64,000 nucleotides of DNA from Compostimonas suwonensis (GTDB taxonomy: Bacteria > Actinomycetota > Actinomycetes > Actinomycetales > Microbacteriaceae): positions 94,997 to 158,996 of the forward strand of contig NZ_PGFB01000006.1 of the NCBI RefSeq assembly GCF_002797855.1, in the 5' to 3' direction. How positions within the stretch are numbered: position 1 is the first letter of the stretch; every line of letters begins with the position of its first letter. The notes below the pieces were generated by a model, which had not been told where the DNA came from, made no database searches, and saw nothing but the letters and a program-made list of their open reading frames with translations. The position numbers and the translations under genes were made by a program. Shown here in pieces: positions 26,752-35,232 of the stretch.

Positions 26752-27591
26752 TTGAGCGATCCGCAGCAATCCCCGCAGCCAGAACAGCCCGCGACTCCCG
26801 CGGTATCGGGCACTCCGCCGACGACGGCCCCGACTGAAGCGTTCCCGACGTCCCCTGCGGGCGTCGCCACGGGTGATGCGCCCACCGTCGTGCTGCCGAC
26901 CAACGGCGGCCCGGGCGGCCCGGGCGGCCCGGGTGGCCCGGGTGACGGCTCGGGTGGTCCGGGCGACGGCCGTGGCGGGGGAGCAGGGGGCGGTAGCCGA
27001 CGTCCGCTCGTGATCATCGGAATCCTGCTCGTCGCGCTGCTCGCCGTGATCGTCGTTGTGCTCGTGCTTCTGCTTCTGAAGCCGCAGGAGACCTCCGGCG
27101 CCGCGTCGTCCAGCTCCCCGTCGGCGACGAGCACGAGTACTCCCACACCGAGTCCGACCCCGAGCGCCACCTCGACGCCGACCACCGCCCCCTCGGAGCC
27201 GGCGACCCAGGCGCCGCCTGCGCCTGCGCCCGCACCGCCGCCCCCGCCGCTCGCGGCGCCCCAGCTCGTCGGCGTCACGTGGGCCGACGGAACCGACTAC
27301 GTCATCTGCGAGAGCTTCGACGCAGCCCTGACCATCACCAAAGACGTCACCTGGAGCTCGACCCCCGGCGAGAACGAGGTCGAGGTCTGGGTCGCTCAGA
27401 GCGACACGGCGTATCCGGGCGAGGGTGGCGACTTCAGCCGGGTCTCGGCCGGCCTGTCGGCGAGCGGCCAGATCGGCGTCCCCATCGACTGCGGCTCATC
27501 CGGCTACAGCTCGTATTTCACGGTGCGCGTCGTCGCGTCGAACAGCAGCGGCAGCACCGAGGAGTACATCAACGGCAACACTGCGAGCTGA
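26752..27591 (+). CDS. Single-pass membrane protein with Pro/Gly-rich cytoplasmic and Ser/Thr/Pro-rich outer linkers
   Basis: 279 residues from TTG 26752 with AGGAG seven bases upstream. Residues 1-85 are Pro/Thr-rich and include a GGPGGPGGPGG repeat (DNA repeat 26905-26940). One membrane span follows (about 86-108), then a Ser/Thr/Pro linker and a C-terminal beta-rich domain of about 100 residues with two cysteines (VICES, PIDCGSS), possibly a fibronectin-III-like fold. A -10-like TATGAT lies at 26713. Function unknown. Confidence 0.7.
   Translation: MSDPQQSPQPEQPATPAVSGTPPTTAPTEAFPTSPAGVATGDAPTVVLPTNGGPGGPGGPGGPGDGSGGPGDGRGGGAGGGSRRPLVIIGILLVALLAVIVVVLVLLLLKPQETSGAASSSSPSATSTSTPTPSPTPSATSTPTTAPSEPATQAPPAPAPAPPPPPLAAPQLVGVTWADGTDYVICESFDAALTITKDVTWSSTPGENEVEVWVAQSDTAYPGEGGDFSRVSAGLSASGQIGVPIDCGSSGYSSYFTVRVVASNSSGSTEEYINGNTAS
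26905..26940 (+). repeat. Four 9-bp coding repeats
   Basis: Four tandem copies of GGCGGCCCG (the last with one change) encode the Gly-Gly-Pro run of the membrane protein. Such runs vary in length between strains by slippage. Confidence 0.8.
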
Positions 27592-27972
27592 TCGCCCTGT
27601 TGCCCTGAACCCGCCTGCGTCCGGGTGGTCCCGGCGGGTGCCCGGCCCGGTACGACTCCCGGTCTCCCTCGGGGTGCGATACGTTCTCGTGGCCGAGAAG
27701 GAGCCCATCGTCATGCGGTATCGCCGGGAGAGCTCGGCGAACGCCGCGATGATCTCGTCCGGCTGCGAATGGATGCGCGAGGACCAGTCGAGCACCCCGC
27801 GGAGTGAGTCATCTGGCGCATTGAGAGCGCCGCCGCTGCGCTGGCCAACGCTGCGAGCATCACGCCGTCCGATGCCCATGCCATTCGTGCAGTCGCACCG
27901 AGGTCGCCCATCTGGGTCGGGATCGAGATCGGGGTGAGCAGCGTCGAGGGCTGCCACAGCCGTCGGCGCTGA
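27592..27972 (-). pseudogene. Gene-free stretch holding probable decayed coding sequence
   Basis: No intact gene. Two minus-strand fragments in different frames look protein-like: one around 27830-27945 (LLTPISIPTQMGDLG, then MAWASDGVMLAALAS) and one around 27700-27800 (VLDWSSRIHSQPDEII, then FAELSRRYRMTMGS). Their order and lack of start or stop suggest a frameshifted remnant, perhaps a former member of the next locus. I cannot name the family. Confidence 0.35.
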
Positions 27973-28860
27973 TCAGCTCGCGACGGGGGCGTCCAGCCGG
28001 TGGGCGAAGGCGCGGATGCGGTCGGCGAGGAAGGCCGGCTGCTCCTCGGGAATCCAATGTCCCGAGTCAGGCACGCTGCCGCCCGCCACGTCGCCGGCGA
28101 ACTGACGGAGCGACTGCACCACCTCGTCCGCCCGACCCCACGATTCGGCACCGCCATAGCCGAGCACCGGCATCCGCAGGGGACCCGCTGCCCGCACCCG
28201 CTCCGCGGCGAGCTCGTCCTGCGGAATCGCCCGGTACATCTCGAAGCCCGCGTGGGAGCGGCGAGGGTCGGCGAACGCCTCCATGTACACACCGAATGCG
28301 GTCTCGTCGATCGCCTCGGGGTGCCGGGCGAACTCGGTGTAGAACCAGCCGTAGAACTCGCGCTCGCGACCGGGGACAAGGAGGTCTGAAAGCGCCGAGC
28401 GGTTGAACGCGTGATGCCAGCGCTTGCCGCCTTGGTTCATCGACATCCCGACCCCGGGTGGCTGCGGCACGGTCGTGTCGAGCACGACGAGACCGGATGC
28501 CCGCTCTTGGAGCGCAGCCGCGACGAAGAACGCGATCGTGCCGCCCCAGTCGTGGCCGACGATGAGGGGACGATCGAGCTCGATCCGCTCGATCATCTCG
28601 ACGATGTCACCGGCGACGGTCACCTTGTCGTACCCGCTGTCGGGGATGGACGACCCGCCCATGCCGCGGGTGTCCGGCATCACCAGGTCGAACTCGTCGC
28701 CGAGGAGCGGCACCATCTTCCGCCAGGCATACGACGTCTCGGGCCAGCCGTGGATCAGCACGATCGGACGACCGGACGGATCCCCGGCTCGCGCGACGTG
28801 CAGGGTCACGTCAGAGAGCTCGAGATCGAGATGACGGATGGACTCGGGAGAGTCGGACAC
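27973..28860 (-). CDS. Alpha/beta hydrolase of the epoxide hydrolase-like group
   Basis: 295 residues from GTG 28860 with GAGGAG seven bases upstream. The oxyanion motif is HGWPETS, the nucleophile elbow GHDWGG (Asp, as in epoxide hydrolases and dehalogenases), and the His is in PDSGHWIPEEQP. These enzymes open epoxides or hydrolyse esters and lactones. It lies downstream of the MFS gene in the same direction. A lactonase-like role in the sugar-acid pathway is only an inference. Confidence 0.82.
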   Translation of the reverse strand: MSDSPESIRHLDLELSDVTLHVARAGDPSGRPIVLIHGWPETSYAWRKMVPLLGDEFDLVMPDTRGMGGSSIPDSGYDKVTVAGDIVEMIERIELDRPLIVGHDWGGTIAFFVAAALQERASGLVVLDTTVPQPPGVGMSMNQGGKRWHHAFNRSALSDLLVPGREREFYGWFYTEFARHPEAIDETAFGVYMEAFADPRRSHAGFEMYRAIPQDELAAERVRAAGPLRMPVLGYGGAESWGRADEVVQSLRQFAGDVAGGSVPDSGHWIPEEQPAFLADRIRAFAHRLDAPVAS

Positions 28861-28884
28861 GGTGTGGCTCCTCGGTTCTGTCAC

Positions 28885-28908
28885 GGGGGGAGGGGGGTAG
28901 GGGTAGGG
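28885..28908 (+). other. G-quadruplex-forming tract between two genes
   Basis: Four G-runs of 6, 6, 4 and 3 guanines with loops of only one to two bases lie in the 53-base gap between the MFS and hydrolase genes. The G-rich strand is the template for these minus-strand genes, so it could slow RNA polymerase and lower hydrolase expression. The pattern is seen; the effect is inferred. Confidence 0.6.
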
Positions 28909-28913
28909 ATGGA

Positions 28914-30239
28914 TCAGCTCGCTGCGAGGCGGCGGTTGTTCGTCTCCCGTGCGATGAGAACGCAGATCAGCGAGATGACGCACAGGCCGATGAGGTAGAT
29001 CGAGATCGGCACCGAGCTGTTGAACGAGGTCAGCAGCGCGGATGCGATGAGCGGCGCGAAGGCGGCACCCAGGATACCGGCCAGGTTGTACGACAGAGCC
29101 GATCCGGTGTAGCGCACCGTGGTCGAGAACTGCTCGCTCGAGAACGAGGCGATCGGGCCGAACATCGTCGAGTAGAAGACCATCATGGGCACGAAGCCGA
29201 GGATCATGAACCCGAGCTGGGCTGTGTTGAACAGGGCGAAGAACGGGAAGGCCCACACCGCGGTGCCGATGAGGCCAACAATGATCACGGGCTTGCGACC
29301 GACCCGGTCGGACAGCTGCGACGCGATCGGGATGACGATGATGTTCGCGCACACCGCGATGATGACCGTCAGGAGGACGGTGTCGTAGTTGACGCCGATC
29401 GACACACCGTAGCTCAGTGCGAACGTGAGCACCAGGTAGTTGCTGGCGAACTGCGCGATGTTGGCGCCGACGGTGAGGACGACCTGGCGCCACTGGGTGC
29501 GGAACAGCTCCACGACGGGGATGCGCTCGCGGCGCACCTCGTGCCGCTTCACGGCCTCCATGAACAGGGGCGACTCTGTGAGCCGCGACCGCGCGATGAG
29601 GCCGACGATGATGAGCACAATGCTGAACAAGAACGGGATGCGCCAGCCCCACGCCACGAACTGGTCAGTTCCGAGCCAGTCGGTGAGACCGATGAACAGA
29701 CCGCTCGACGCGATGAATCCGAACACCGGGCCGACGTTGTTGAGACCAGCGTAGAAGCCGCGCCGGTTCTCGGGCGCGTGCTCCATGAGCATCAGCACGG
29801 CTCCGCTGTACTCGCCGCCAAATCCGAAGCCTTGCACGAAGCGGAGGACCACGAGGATGAGCGGGGCGGTGAAGCCGATCGCCGCGTACGTCGGCAAGCA
29901 CCCGATGAGGAACGTCGAGCCCCCCATCAGCAGGAGCGTGAGCCATAGCACGCGCTTCCGTCCGACACGGTCGCCGAAGTGCCCGAAGAATAGGGCGCCG
30001 ATCGGTCGGGCGATGAACGACAGTGCGAACGTCGACAGCGCGAGCAACGTGCCGACCGCGGGATTGCCGTTCGGGAAGAACAGGGGCCCGAAGACCAGCG
30101 CGGCGGCAGTTCCGTATAGATACAGGTCATACGCTTCGAGGGCGGTGCCCACAACGCTCGCCCAGACGACTCGCCGCATCTCCCGGGCAGTGGAACTCTG
30201 ATCGGATGCGGCTCCTTCGACTTCCTTCGACATGCTCAA
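28914..30239 (-). CDS. MFS transporter, metabolite:H+ symporter type
   Basis: About 441 residues and 12 membrane helices. It matches the MHS family (shikimate, proline/betaine, citrate and alpha-ketoglutarate carriers): GTALEAYDLYLYG in helix 1, RPIGALFFGHFGDRVGRKRVL in the 2-3 loop, and RFVQGFGFGGEYSGAVL. It would import an organic acid. Start may be TTG 30239 (AGGAG five bases upstream) or ATG 30233. It is divergent from the dehydrogenase-RuBisCO-like operon across shared operators. Confidence 0.88.
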   Translation of the reverse strand: MSMSKEVEGAASDQSSTAREMRRVVWASVVGTALEAYDLYLYGTAAALVFGPLFFPNGNPAVGTLLALSTFALSFIARPIGALFFGHFGDRVGRKRVLWLTLLLMGGSTFLIGCLPTYAAIGFTAPLILVVLRFVQGFGFGGEYSGAVLMLMEHAPENRRGFYAGLNNVGPVFGFIASSGLFIGLTDWLGTDQFVAWGWRIPFLFSIVLIIVGLIARSRLTESPLFMEAVKRHEVRRERIPVVELFRTQWRQVVLTVGANIAQFASNYLVLTFALSYGVSIGVNYDTVLLTVIIAVCANIIVIPIASQLSDRVGRKPVIIVGLIGTAVWAFPFFALFNTAQLGFMILGFVPMMVFYSTMFGPIASFSSEQFSTTVRYTGSALSYNLAGILGAAFAPLIASALLTSFNSSVPISIYLIGLCVISLICVLIARETNNRRLAAS

Positions 30240-30265
30240 CGGATCTCCTTCGATCTACAGGTGCT

Positions 30266-30358
30266 ATGTTCGTGCAAACATACACACAAACATACGGGCT
30301 TCGTCAAGTCCATAATTAATGGGGATTTTCGGTCCCCATCATCGCTAGACTATGTTTG
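30266..30358. promoter_or_regulatory. Divergent control region with repeated TATGTTTG operators
   Basis: ATGTTCG-TG-CAAACAT (30266-30281) is a 16-base inverted repeat with one mismatch. Further half-sites are CAAACATA (30287-30294) and TATGTTTG (30351-30358). Between them is ATGGGGA-n7-TCCCCAT (30319-30339). DeoR-type repressors bind such spaced TGTTTG repeats, so the downstream deoR-like gene is the obvious candidate. The region is AT-rich compared with its surroundings, as promoters are here. Confidence 0.65.
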
Positions 30359-30376
30359 AACGCACAAGGAGGATCG

Positions 30377-31429
30377 ATGCGCGCCATCGTCAAACAACGC
30401 CCTGCGCCGGGTGCCGACTTCGTCGCCGATCATCCGGATGCCCCTCTTCCGGAGGAATGGGTCCGGATCGCCGTCGGAGCGACATCGGTCTGCGGCACCG
30501 ACAGGGAACTGTGGGAGTACAGCGATTCCGCACGGGCCTTCCCGGTGCGCTTCCCGGTGGTGCTCGGACACGAGACGGCCGGCACGGTCGTCGAGGTCGG
30601 ATCGGCGGTGCGCACCCTCGCGGTCGGCGACCGCGTCGCAATCGAGACCCACATCGCCGACTTCTCCTGTCCTGAGTGCCGTGCGGGAGACCCGCACCTG
30701 TGCCGCAACATGGGCCTGTTCGGCGTCAACGTCGACGGCGCGTTCGCCGAGCGCACCATGGTGCCGGCGAGCACCTGTGTGCGACTGCCGGAGTCGGTCT
30801 CCTTCGAGGCCGGCGCGATGCTCGAGTCGGCGGGTGTCGGGATGCACGCCGTGCAGCGTGCGGGCGCGCCGTTTCCGGGAGCGAACGTCCTGATCTCCGG
30901 CGGCGGCCCGATCGGCCTCGTGATCGCCGAACTCAGCCTCATCGGGGGCGCGGCGAAGGTCGTGGTCATCGAGCCGAACCCGTATCGTCGCGCGCTCATC
31001 GAGCAGCGCGGAGCGATCGCCGTGGCACCCGGGCCCGAGGTGATCGAGATCGCACGGCTCACCGGTGAGCGCAGCGGATTCGACATCGGATACGAGGTCT
31101 CCGGAGTGAACGGCACGCTGTCGGTGCTGCTCGAGGCCTCGCGTCTGGTGGGCACGGTCGTCACGATCGGGCATCCCGGTCAGCCGACGCCGATCGACGT
31201 CGCGCAGCACATCAACAAGCGCGGCATCACGCTTCGCGGCGTGTTCGGCCGGCTCATCTGGCAGACCTGGGAGCTGCTGATCCCGCTGGTCGCATCCGGG
31301 CGCCTCGATCTCGATCGACTCGTCACCCACCGTCTGCCGCTCGAGCGCGTCGCAGATGCCATCGACCTCCTCAGCCAGGATGCAGGCAAGGTCGTCATCA
31401 TCCCTGATCTGGAGGTCCACACCGCATGA
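30377..31429 (+). CDS. Zinc-dependent medium-chain dehydrogenase
   Basis: 350 residues from ATG 30377, with AAGGAGG immediately upstream. Catalytic zinc motifs TSVCGTDRELWEY and VLGHETAG, structural cysteines CPECRAGDPHLC and the Rossmann GGGPIG are all present. It is the first gene of the RuBisCO-like operon and overlaps the next gene by four bases. In known apionate loci the oxidation is done by ApnO, of another family; this enzyme may take that role here. Confidence 0.88.
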   Translation: MRAIVKQRPAPGADFVADHPDAPLPEEWVRIAVGATSVCGTDRELWEYSDSARAFPVRFPVVLGHETAGTVVEVGSAVRTLAVGDRVAIETHIADFSCPECRAGDPHLCRNMGLFGVNVDGAFAERTMVPASTCVRLPESVSFEAGAMLESAGVGMHAVQRAGAPFPGANVLISGGGPIGLVIAELSLIGGAAKVVVIEPNPYRRALIEQRGAIAVAPGPEVIEIARLTGERSGFDIGYEVSGVNGTLSVLLEASRLVGTVVTIGHPGQPTPIDVAQHINKRGITLRGVFGRLIWQTWELLIPLVASGRLDLDRLVTHRLPLERVADAIDLLSQDAGKVVIIPDLEVHTA

Positions 31430-32679
31430 CCGAGTACTTCTCCGCCCACTACCGCCTGGCCAGCTATCAGCCGCTCGAGAAAGCCGCCGCCGTCCTCGCT
31501 GGCGAGCAGTCGTCGGGCACATTCACTCCGGTCGCGCTGGAGACGGATGCGCTCATCGCCCGGCACGGCGCGACGGTCATCGGTGTCGAGACGACCGACG
31601 AGCCGCTCGCGGCCCTGCCCGGCTCGTGGAATCCGGCCGGCGCCGAGTCGCTCAACGTGGGGATCGTCGAGATCGGCTTCCCGATCGAGAACGTGGGCAC
31701 CTCCATCGAGGAGCTGTACACCACGGTCGCGGGCAACCTCTTCGAGCTCCGCGACCTCGCCGCGGTCAAGCTCCTCGACGTCGAGATCCCGCCGCAGATC
31801 CTGTCCGCTTATCGGGGCCCTCGGGTCGGCATGGTCGGCACCCGCGTGATCGTCAACCGTCTCGAGGGACCGTTGATCGGAACGATCATCAAGCCCTCGA
31901 TCGGCATCAAGTTCGACGCGCTCGCGGGCCTCGTGACCGATCTCGCCGAAGCGGGCATCGACTTCATCAAGGACGACGAGATAAACGGCAACGCGCTCGA
32001 CCTGCCGTTCGTCGAGCGCGCCGAGACCGTTCTCACCACGCTCGACCGGGTCGCCCAGGCCACCGGGAACCGCCCGATGTACGCCCTGAACATCACGGGC
32101 GATCTCGACGACATGCTCCGCCGTGCCGAGCTGGTCGAGAAGGCGGGCGGATCCTCGATCATGGTCGTGCTCCCGGCCGTCGGATTCGCGGCACTCGAGT
32201 ACATCCGTCGTCGGACCCCGCTAGCCATCCACACGCATCGCGCCGGGTTCCAGAGTATCTCCCGGACTCCCGAGCTGGGCGTCGACTACGCGGTCTACCA
32301 GAAGTTCGCGCGACTCGCGGGTGCCGACCAGCTCCACGTGGGCGGGATCGACTCGAAGTTCTTCGAGTCCAACGAATCGGTCGTGCATAGCGCCCGCGCT
32401 CTGCGGACGCCGCTCGGTGACACACGCCTTCCCGCCACGGTGGTATCGTCCGGACAGTCGGCGGCGACCGCTCAGGCCGCGTACGACGCGCTCGAGACGA
32501 CCGATCTTCTCATCATGGCCGGGGGCGGCATCAGCGGGCACCCGGACGGCGCGAAGGCGGGGGTGGAGAGCATGCGCGATGCGTGGCAGGCGATCGAGGA
32601 CGGCGTGCCCGTCGAGGCGGCCGCCCGCGACAGTGTCGCCCTCGCCCGCGCCCTCGAGAAGTTCGGCGGCCGTGGCTGA
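31426..32679 (+). CDS. RuBisCO-like protein, oxo-isoapionate-4-phosphate (OiaX/OiaT)-type
   Basis: 417 residues of the RuBisCO large-chain family. Active-site residues are kept: Lys156 in GTIIKPSIG, the carbamylatable Lys182 with Asp/Glu in DFIKDDE, His269/His271/Arg272 in AIHTHRAG, loop-6 Lys311 in GGIDSKFF, Ser in VVSSGQS and GGGISGHPDG. It is too divergent for carbon fixation. Pairing with a DUF1537 kinase is the hallmark of 3-oxo-isoapionate-4-phosphate decarboxylase (OiaX) or transcarboxylase/hydrolase (OiaT). Which reaction it performs cannot be read from sequence. Confidence 0.82.
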   Translation: MTEYFSAHYRLASYQPLEKAAAVLAGEQSSGTFTPVALETDALIARHGATVIGVETTDEPLAALPGSWNPAGAESLNVGIVEIGFPIENVGTSIEELYTTVAGNLFELRDLAAVKLLDVEIPPQILSAYRGPRVGMVGTRVIVNRLEGPLIGTIIKPSIGIKFDALAGLVTDLAEAGIDFIKDDEINGNALDLPFVERAETVLTTLDRVAQATGNRPMYALNITGDLDDMLRRAELVEKAGGSSIMVVLPAVGFAALEYIRRRTPLAIHTHRAGFQSISRTPELGVDYAVYQKFARLAGADQLHVGGIDSKFFESNESVVHSARALRTPLGDTRLPATVVSSGQSAATAQAAYDALETTDLLIMAGGGISGHPDGAKAGVESMRDAWQAIEDGVPVEAAARDSVALARALEKFGGRG

Positions 32680-33979
32680 TCGCCGCCCGATCGCCTTCTT
32701 CGGAGACGACTTCACCGGTTCGACCGATGTCGTGTTGCAGCTCGAGCAGCGTGGACTACGTACGACGCTGTTCCTGATGACGCCGACCCTCGAGCAGCTC
32801 CGAGAGGCCGTCTCGCAAGTGGATGCTGTCGGCATCGCGGGGACGACGCGCGCAATGCACCGCACCGAGATCGGCAGGGAGGTCGATGCCGCGTTCGAGA
32901 TGTTCGCGGAGCTCGACCCGGCAATTGTGCAGTACAAGATCTGCTCGACCGCAGACTCGTCGCCGGACATCGGCTCGATCCGGCCCGCGCTCGAGGCCGG
33001 GCGCCGACTGTTCGGCCCGCGGCCTGTGCCGATCATGTGCGCGCAGCCCTCGATCGGCCGCTTCACCGTGTTCGGAAACCTCTTCGTCGACGACGGCCGC
33101 ACGGTGACCCGTCTCGACCGGGTGCCTGCGATGGCGAACCATCCGAGCACGCCGATGCACGAGGCCGATCTCCGCCGTCACTTCGCCGCGCAGATCGAGA
33201 GGAATGTCGAGGGGCTCGGCCTTCTCGACATCCGCGGCGGCCTGGCCGATGAGATCGTCGCAGGGTTGCACGACACGGCATGCGTCGCGTACGTGGTCGA
33301 CTCGCTCGATCAGGGCGACGTCGGCGTCGTCGGACGGGCCATCCTCGATCACGTCGAGGACGGGGGCACACTGTTCGGCATCGGGTCGGGCGGTCTCACC
33401 GCCGCTCTCGCCGACGCACTCACCGACGGCAGCACCGCGCCGCCGATCCCGCTGTCCATCGCAGGCGAGGACCGCATCGTGGTGGTCTCCGGCTCCGCGT
33501 CGCCGCGGTCGGCCGAGCAGGTGGATGCCGCTGCCGAGTCTGGATGGGCCACCCTCCATCTCGATCCATCTCTGATCGGAGGCCCCGAGGAGGGGCGGAT
33601 CGTCGACGAGGCGCTCGCTGCGCTCCGCAGCGGTTCCTCCGTCGTGGTGTACACCGCGCACACCGACATTCCGCGGTCGGCCGTTCCGGTCGATGCGGAG
33701 GTGGTCGGGCGCGCCCTGGGCCGGATCGTCGCCCGGGCGCGGATTGAGGCGGGCGTCGAGCGCGCGCTGGTCGCGGGTGGCGACACCTCCGGATACGCGG
33801 TGCGCGAGATCGGCGCCGAGCGGTTCACGCCGGTGGCGGTGGTCGACGACTCTGTGCTGCTCGGCCGGCTCGATGGCGGGGATGCCCAGCTCCATGGGCT
33901 CGAGATCGCGTTGAAGGGCGGCCAGATGGGCCGCGTGGATCTGTACGATCGAGTTCGACGGGGAAACGGCGCCGTGTGA
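32672..33979 (+). CDS. Four-carbon acid sugar kinase (DUF1537), probable 3-oxo-isoapionate kinase-like
   Basis: 435 residues from GTG 32672, overlapping the RuBisCO-like gene by eight bases. The N-terminal AFFGDDFTGSTD and C-terminal VAGGDTSGYAVREIG and ALKGGQMG motifs define the DUF1537 family. Members phosphorylate acid sugars such as threonate, denbinonate or 3-oxo-isoapionate (OiaK). It would make the phosphorylated substrate used by the RuBisCO-like enzyme. Confidence 0.87.
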   Translation: MADRRPIAFFGDDFTGSTDVVLQLEQRGLRTTLFLMTPTLEQLREAVSQVDAVGIAGTTRAMHRTEIGREVDAAFEMFAELDPAIVQYKICSTADSSPDIGSIRPALEAGRRLFGPRPVPIMCAQPSIGRFTVFGNLFVDDGRTVTRLDRVPAMANHPSTPMHEADLRRHFAAQIERNVEGLGLLDIRGGLADEIVAGLHDTACVAYVVDSLDQGDVGVVGRAILDHVEDGGTLFGIGSGGLTAALADALTDGSTAPPIPLSIAGEDRIVVVSGSASPRSAEQVDAAAESGWATLHLDPSLIGGPEEGRIVDEALAALRSGSSVVVYTAHTDIPRSAVPVDAEVVGRALGRIVARARIEAGVERALVAGGDTSGYAVREIGAERFTPVAVVDDSVLLGRLDGGDAQLHGLEIALKGGQMGRVDLYDRVRRGNGAV

Positions 33980-34021
33980 GGAGGCCGGAGACCGAACGAT
34001 GATGTGCGAGGAGGTTCTGTG

Positions 34022-34831
34022 ATGTCAGCATCCGAGGCGCGTGCCGATCGGAATGCGCCCGACGACGGACGCGTCGATGAGCGCGGTCGACGCCAGTCGC
34101 TCATCATCCGCCGTCTGGATGACAACGGGCGCGTGAGCGTGCCAGAGCTCGCGCGCGAGCTGGACGTCACCGAGATGACCATCCGCCGTGACCTCGGAGA
34201 GCTCCACCGCGCCGGCCGCGCCGTGCGCATCCATGGCGGTGCCGTCTCACCGAGGTCGGAGGTCGAGCGCCGTGCCGCCGAGAACAGTCCGGAGAAGCTC
34301 GCCATCGCCGCGCGTGCCGCGAGCCTGATCCCGAACGGTGCGACCGTCGCGATCGATCTCGGATCGACCTGCGAAGCGGTCGCGCGCATCCTTTCGCACC
34401 GCGATGATCTGACAGTCGTGACCAACGCGCTGCCGATCGCCACGCAGTTCCGGCAGTCGCGCAGCACCCTTGTGCTCTTGGGCGGCATCCTGAACTCCGA
34501 TCTCAACCTGGTCAACACCGGTGCGTTCGGGCCTGACTTCGACATGCCGCTCGACTACGTCGTGCTGGGATGCGCGGGCGTGTCGCCGACGACCGGGATG
34601 ATGCACTTCGACGCGGCAGAACTCGCCGTCCGCCGGCGCTTCGTCGACTGCGCCACCCACCGCATCCTCGTCGCCGACCACACCAAGTTCCGGTCCCGCG
34701 CTCCGTTCGCGCTCGGCAGCATCAACCTGCTCGATGTTCTGGTCACCGACTCGGGGGCGCCGGAGGCCGAGCTCGCCGAGTTCACCGGACTGGTCGACGT
34801 CGACATCGCGCCTCCATTGTCCGCGTCCTGA
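34022..34831 (+). CDS. DeoR family transcriptional regulator
   Basis: 269 residues from ATG 34022 after GAGGAGG. The N-terminal HTH reads VSVPELARELDVTEMTIRRDL, followed by the DeoR effector domain with AIDLGSTCEAVA and the NAL and DHTKF signatures. It closes the dehydrogenase-RLP-kinase operon and likely represses it and the divergent MFS gene, with a phosphorylated intermediate as inducer. Confidence 0.9.
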   Translation: MSASEARADRNAPDDGRVDERGRRQSLIIRRLDDNGRVSVPELARELDVTEMTIRRDLGELHRAGRAVRIHGGAVSPRSEVERRAAENSPEKLAIAARAASLIPNGATVAIDLGSTCEAVARILSHRDDLTVVTNALPIATQFRQSRSTLVLLGGILNSDLNLVNTGAFGPDFDMPLDYVVLGCAGVSPTTGMMHFDAAELAVRRRFVDCATHRILVADHTKFRSRAPFALGSINLLDVLVTDSGAPEAELAEFTGLVDVDIAPPLSAS

Positions 34832-35050
34832 CGCGGCCAGGCCGCAGTCTCTCGGGATCCTGTCGAACGTCCGGCGCCCGCGGTCTGCGGGCGGCGCGTA
34901 CTAGCGTGGAAGGACTCCTACCAGGAGAGACCCCATCCACGTCGCGGGGCTCGGATCACCGAGCTCGCCGGACAACTGGCGGCAGAGGCGCGCAAGCTCG
35001 GGGAACCCTGGTCGCGCTGAAGCTCGGAGGACGACTCCACGAGCGGAACC

Positions 35051-35082
35051 AAGAGAACCCCTGACCGCTGCCAGGGGCTCTT
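35051..35082 (-). terminator. Original terminator of tRNA-Val, now separated by the insertion
   Basis: Imperfect stem AAGAG-AA-CCCCTG / CAGGGGCTCTT immediately follows the left att copy on the minus strand. It resembles the hairpin beside the intact tRNA-Val at 48931-48961, so it is most simply the chromosomal terminator displaced by integration. Confidence 0.6.
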
Positions 35083-35086
35083 GGTC

Positions 35087-35131
35087 GTGGGCGATACCGG
35101 ACTCGAACCGATGACCTCTTCCGTGTGAAGG
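35087..35131 (-). other. Left attachment site: 3' half of tRNA-Val(CAC)
   Basis: These 45 bases are identical to 48970-49014 and cover the tRNA-Val 3' half from the anticodon stem to the discriminator base. The sequence then diverges at once, so this is a tRNA fragment, not a gene. It marks the chromosomal end of the integrated element. Confidence 0.93.
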
Positions 35132-35197
35132 CGCCCGGGTCGCGGGTTCCCCTGATTCTCCGGGGCCTCCGGATGGCTCACAGACCCCTGAATCCGT

Positions 35198-35219
35198 CCT
35201 CGGGGTGATTTTGGGGTGA
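35198..35219 (+). repeat. Left candidate integrase arm site
   Basis: CCTCGGGGTGATT followed by two variable bases and GGGGTGA. The same arrangement, with two base changes, occurs at 48872-48893 in the same orientation. Both lie about 65-80 bases inside an att core, as expected for arm-type integrase sites. Confidence 0.55.
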
Positions 35220-35232
35220 GCGATTCGGCGCG

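Noticed and set aside
35087..35131. Second tRNA-Val gene
   Set aside because: Only the 3' half is present; the 5' half is missing, so it is an attachment-site fragment.
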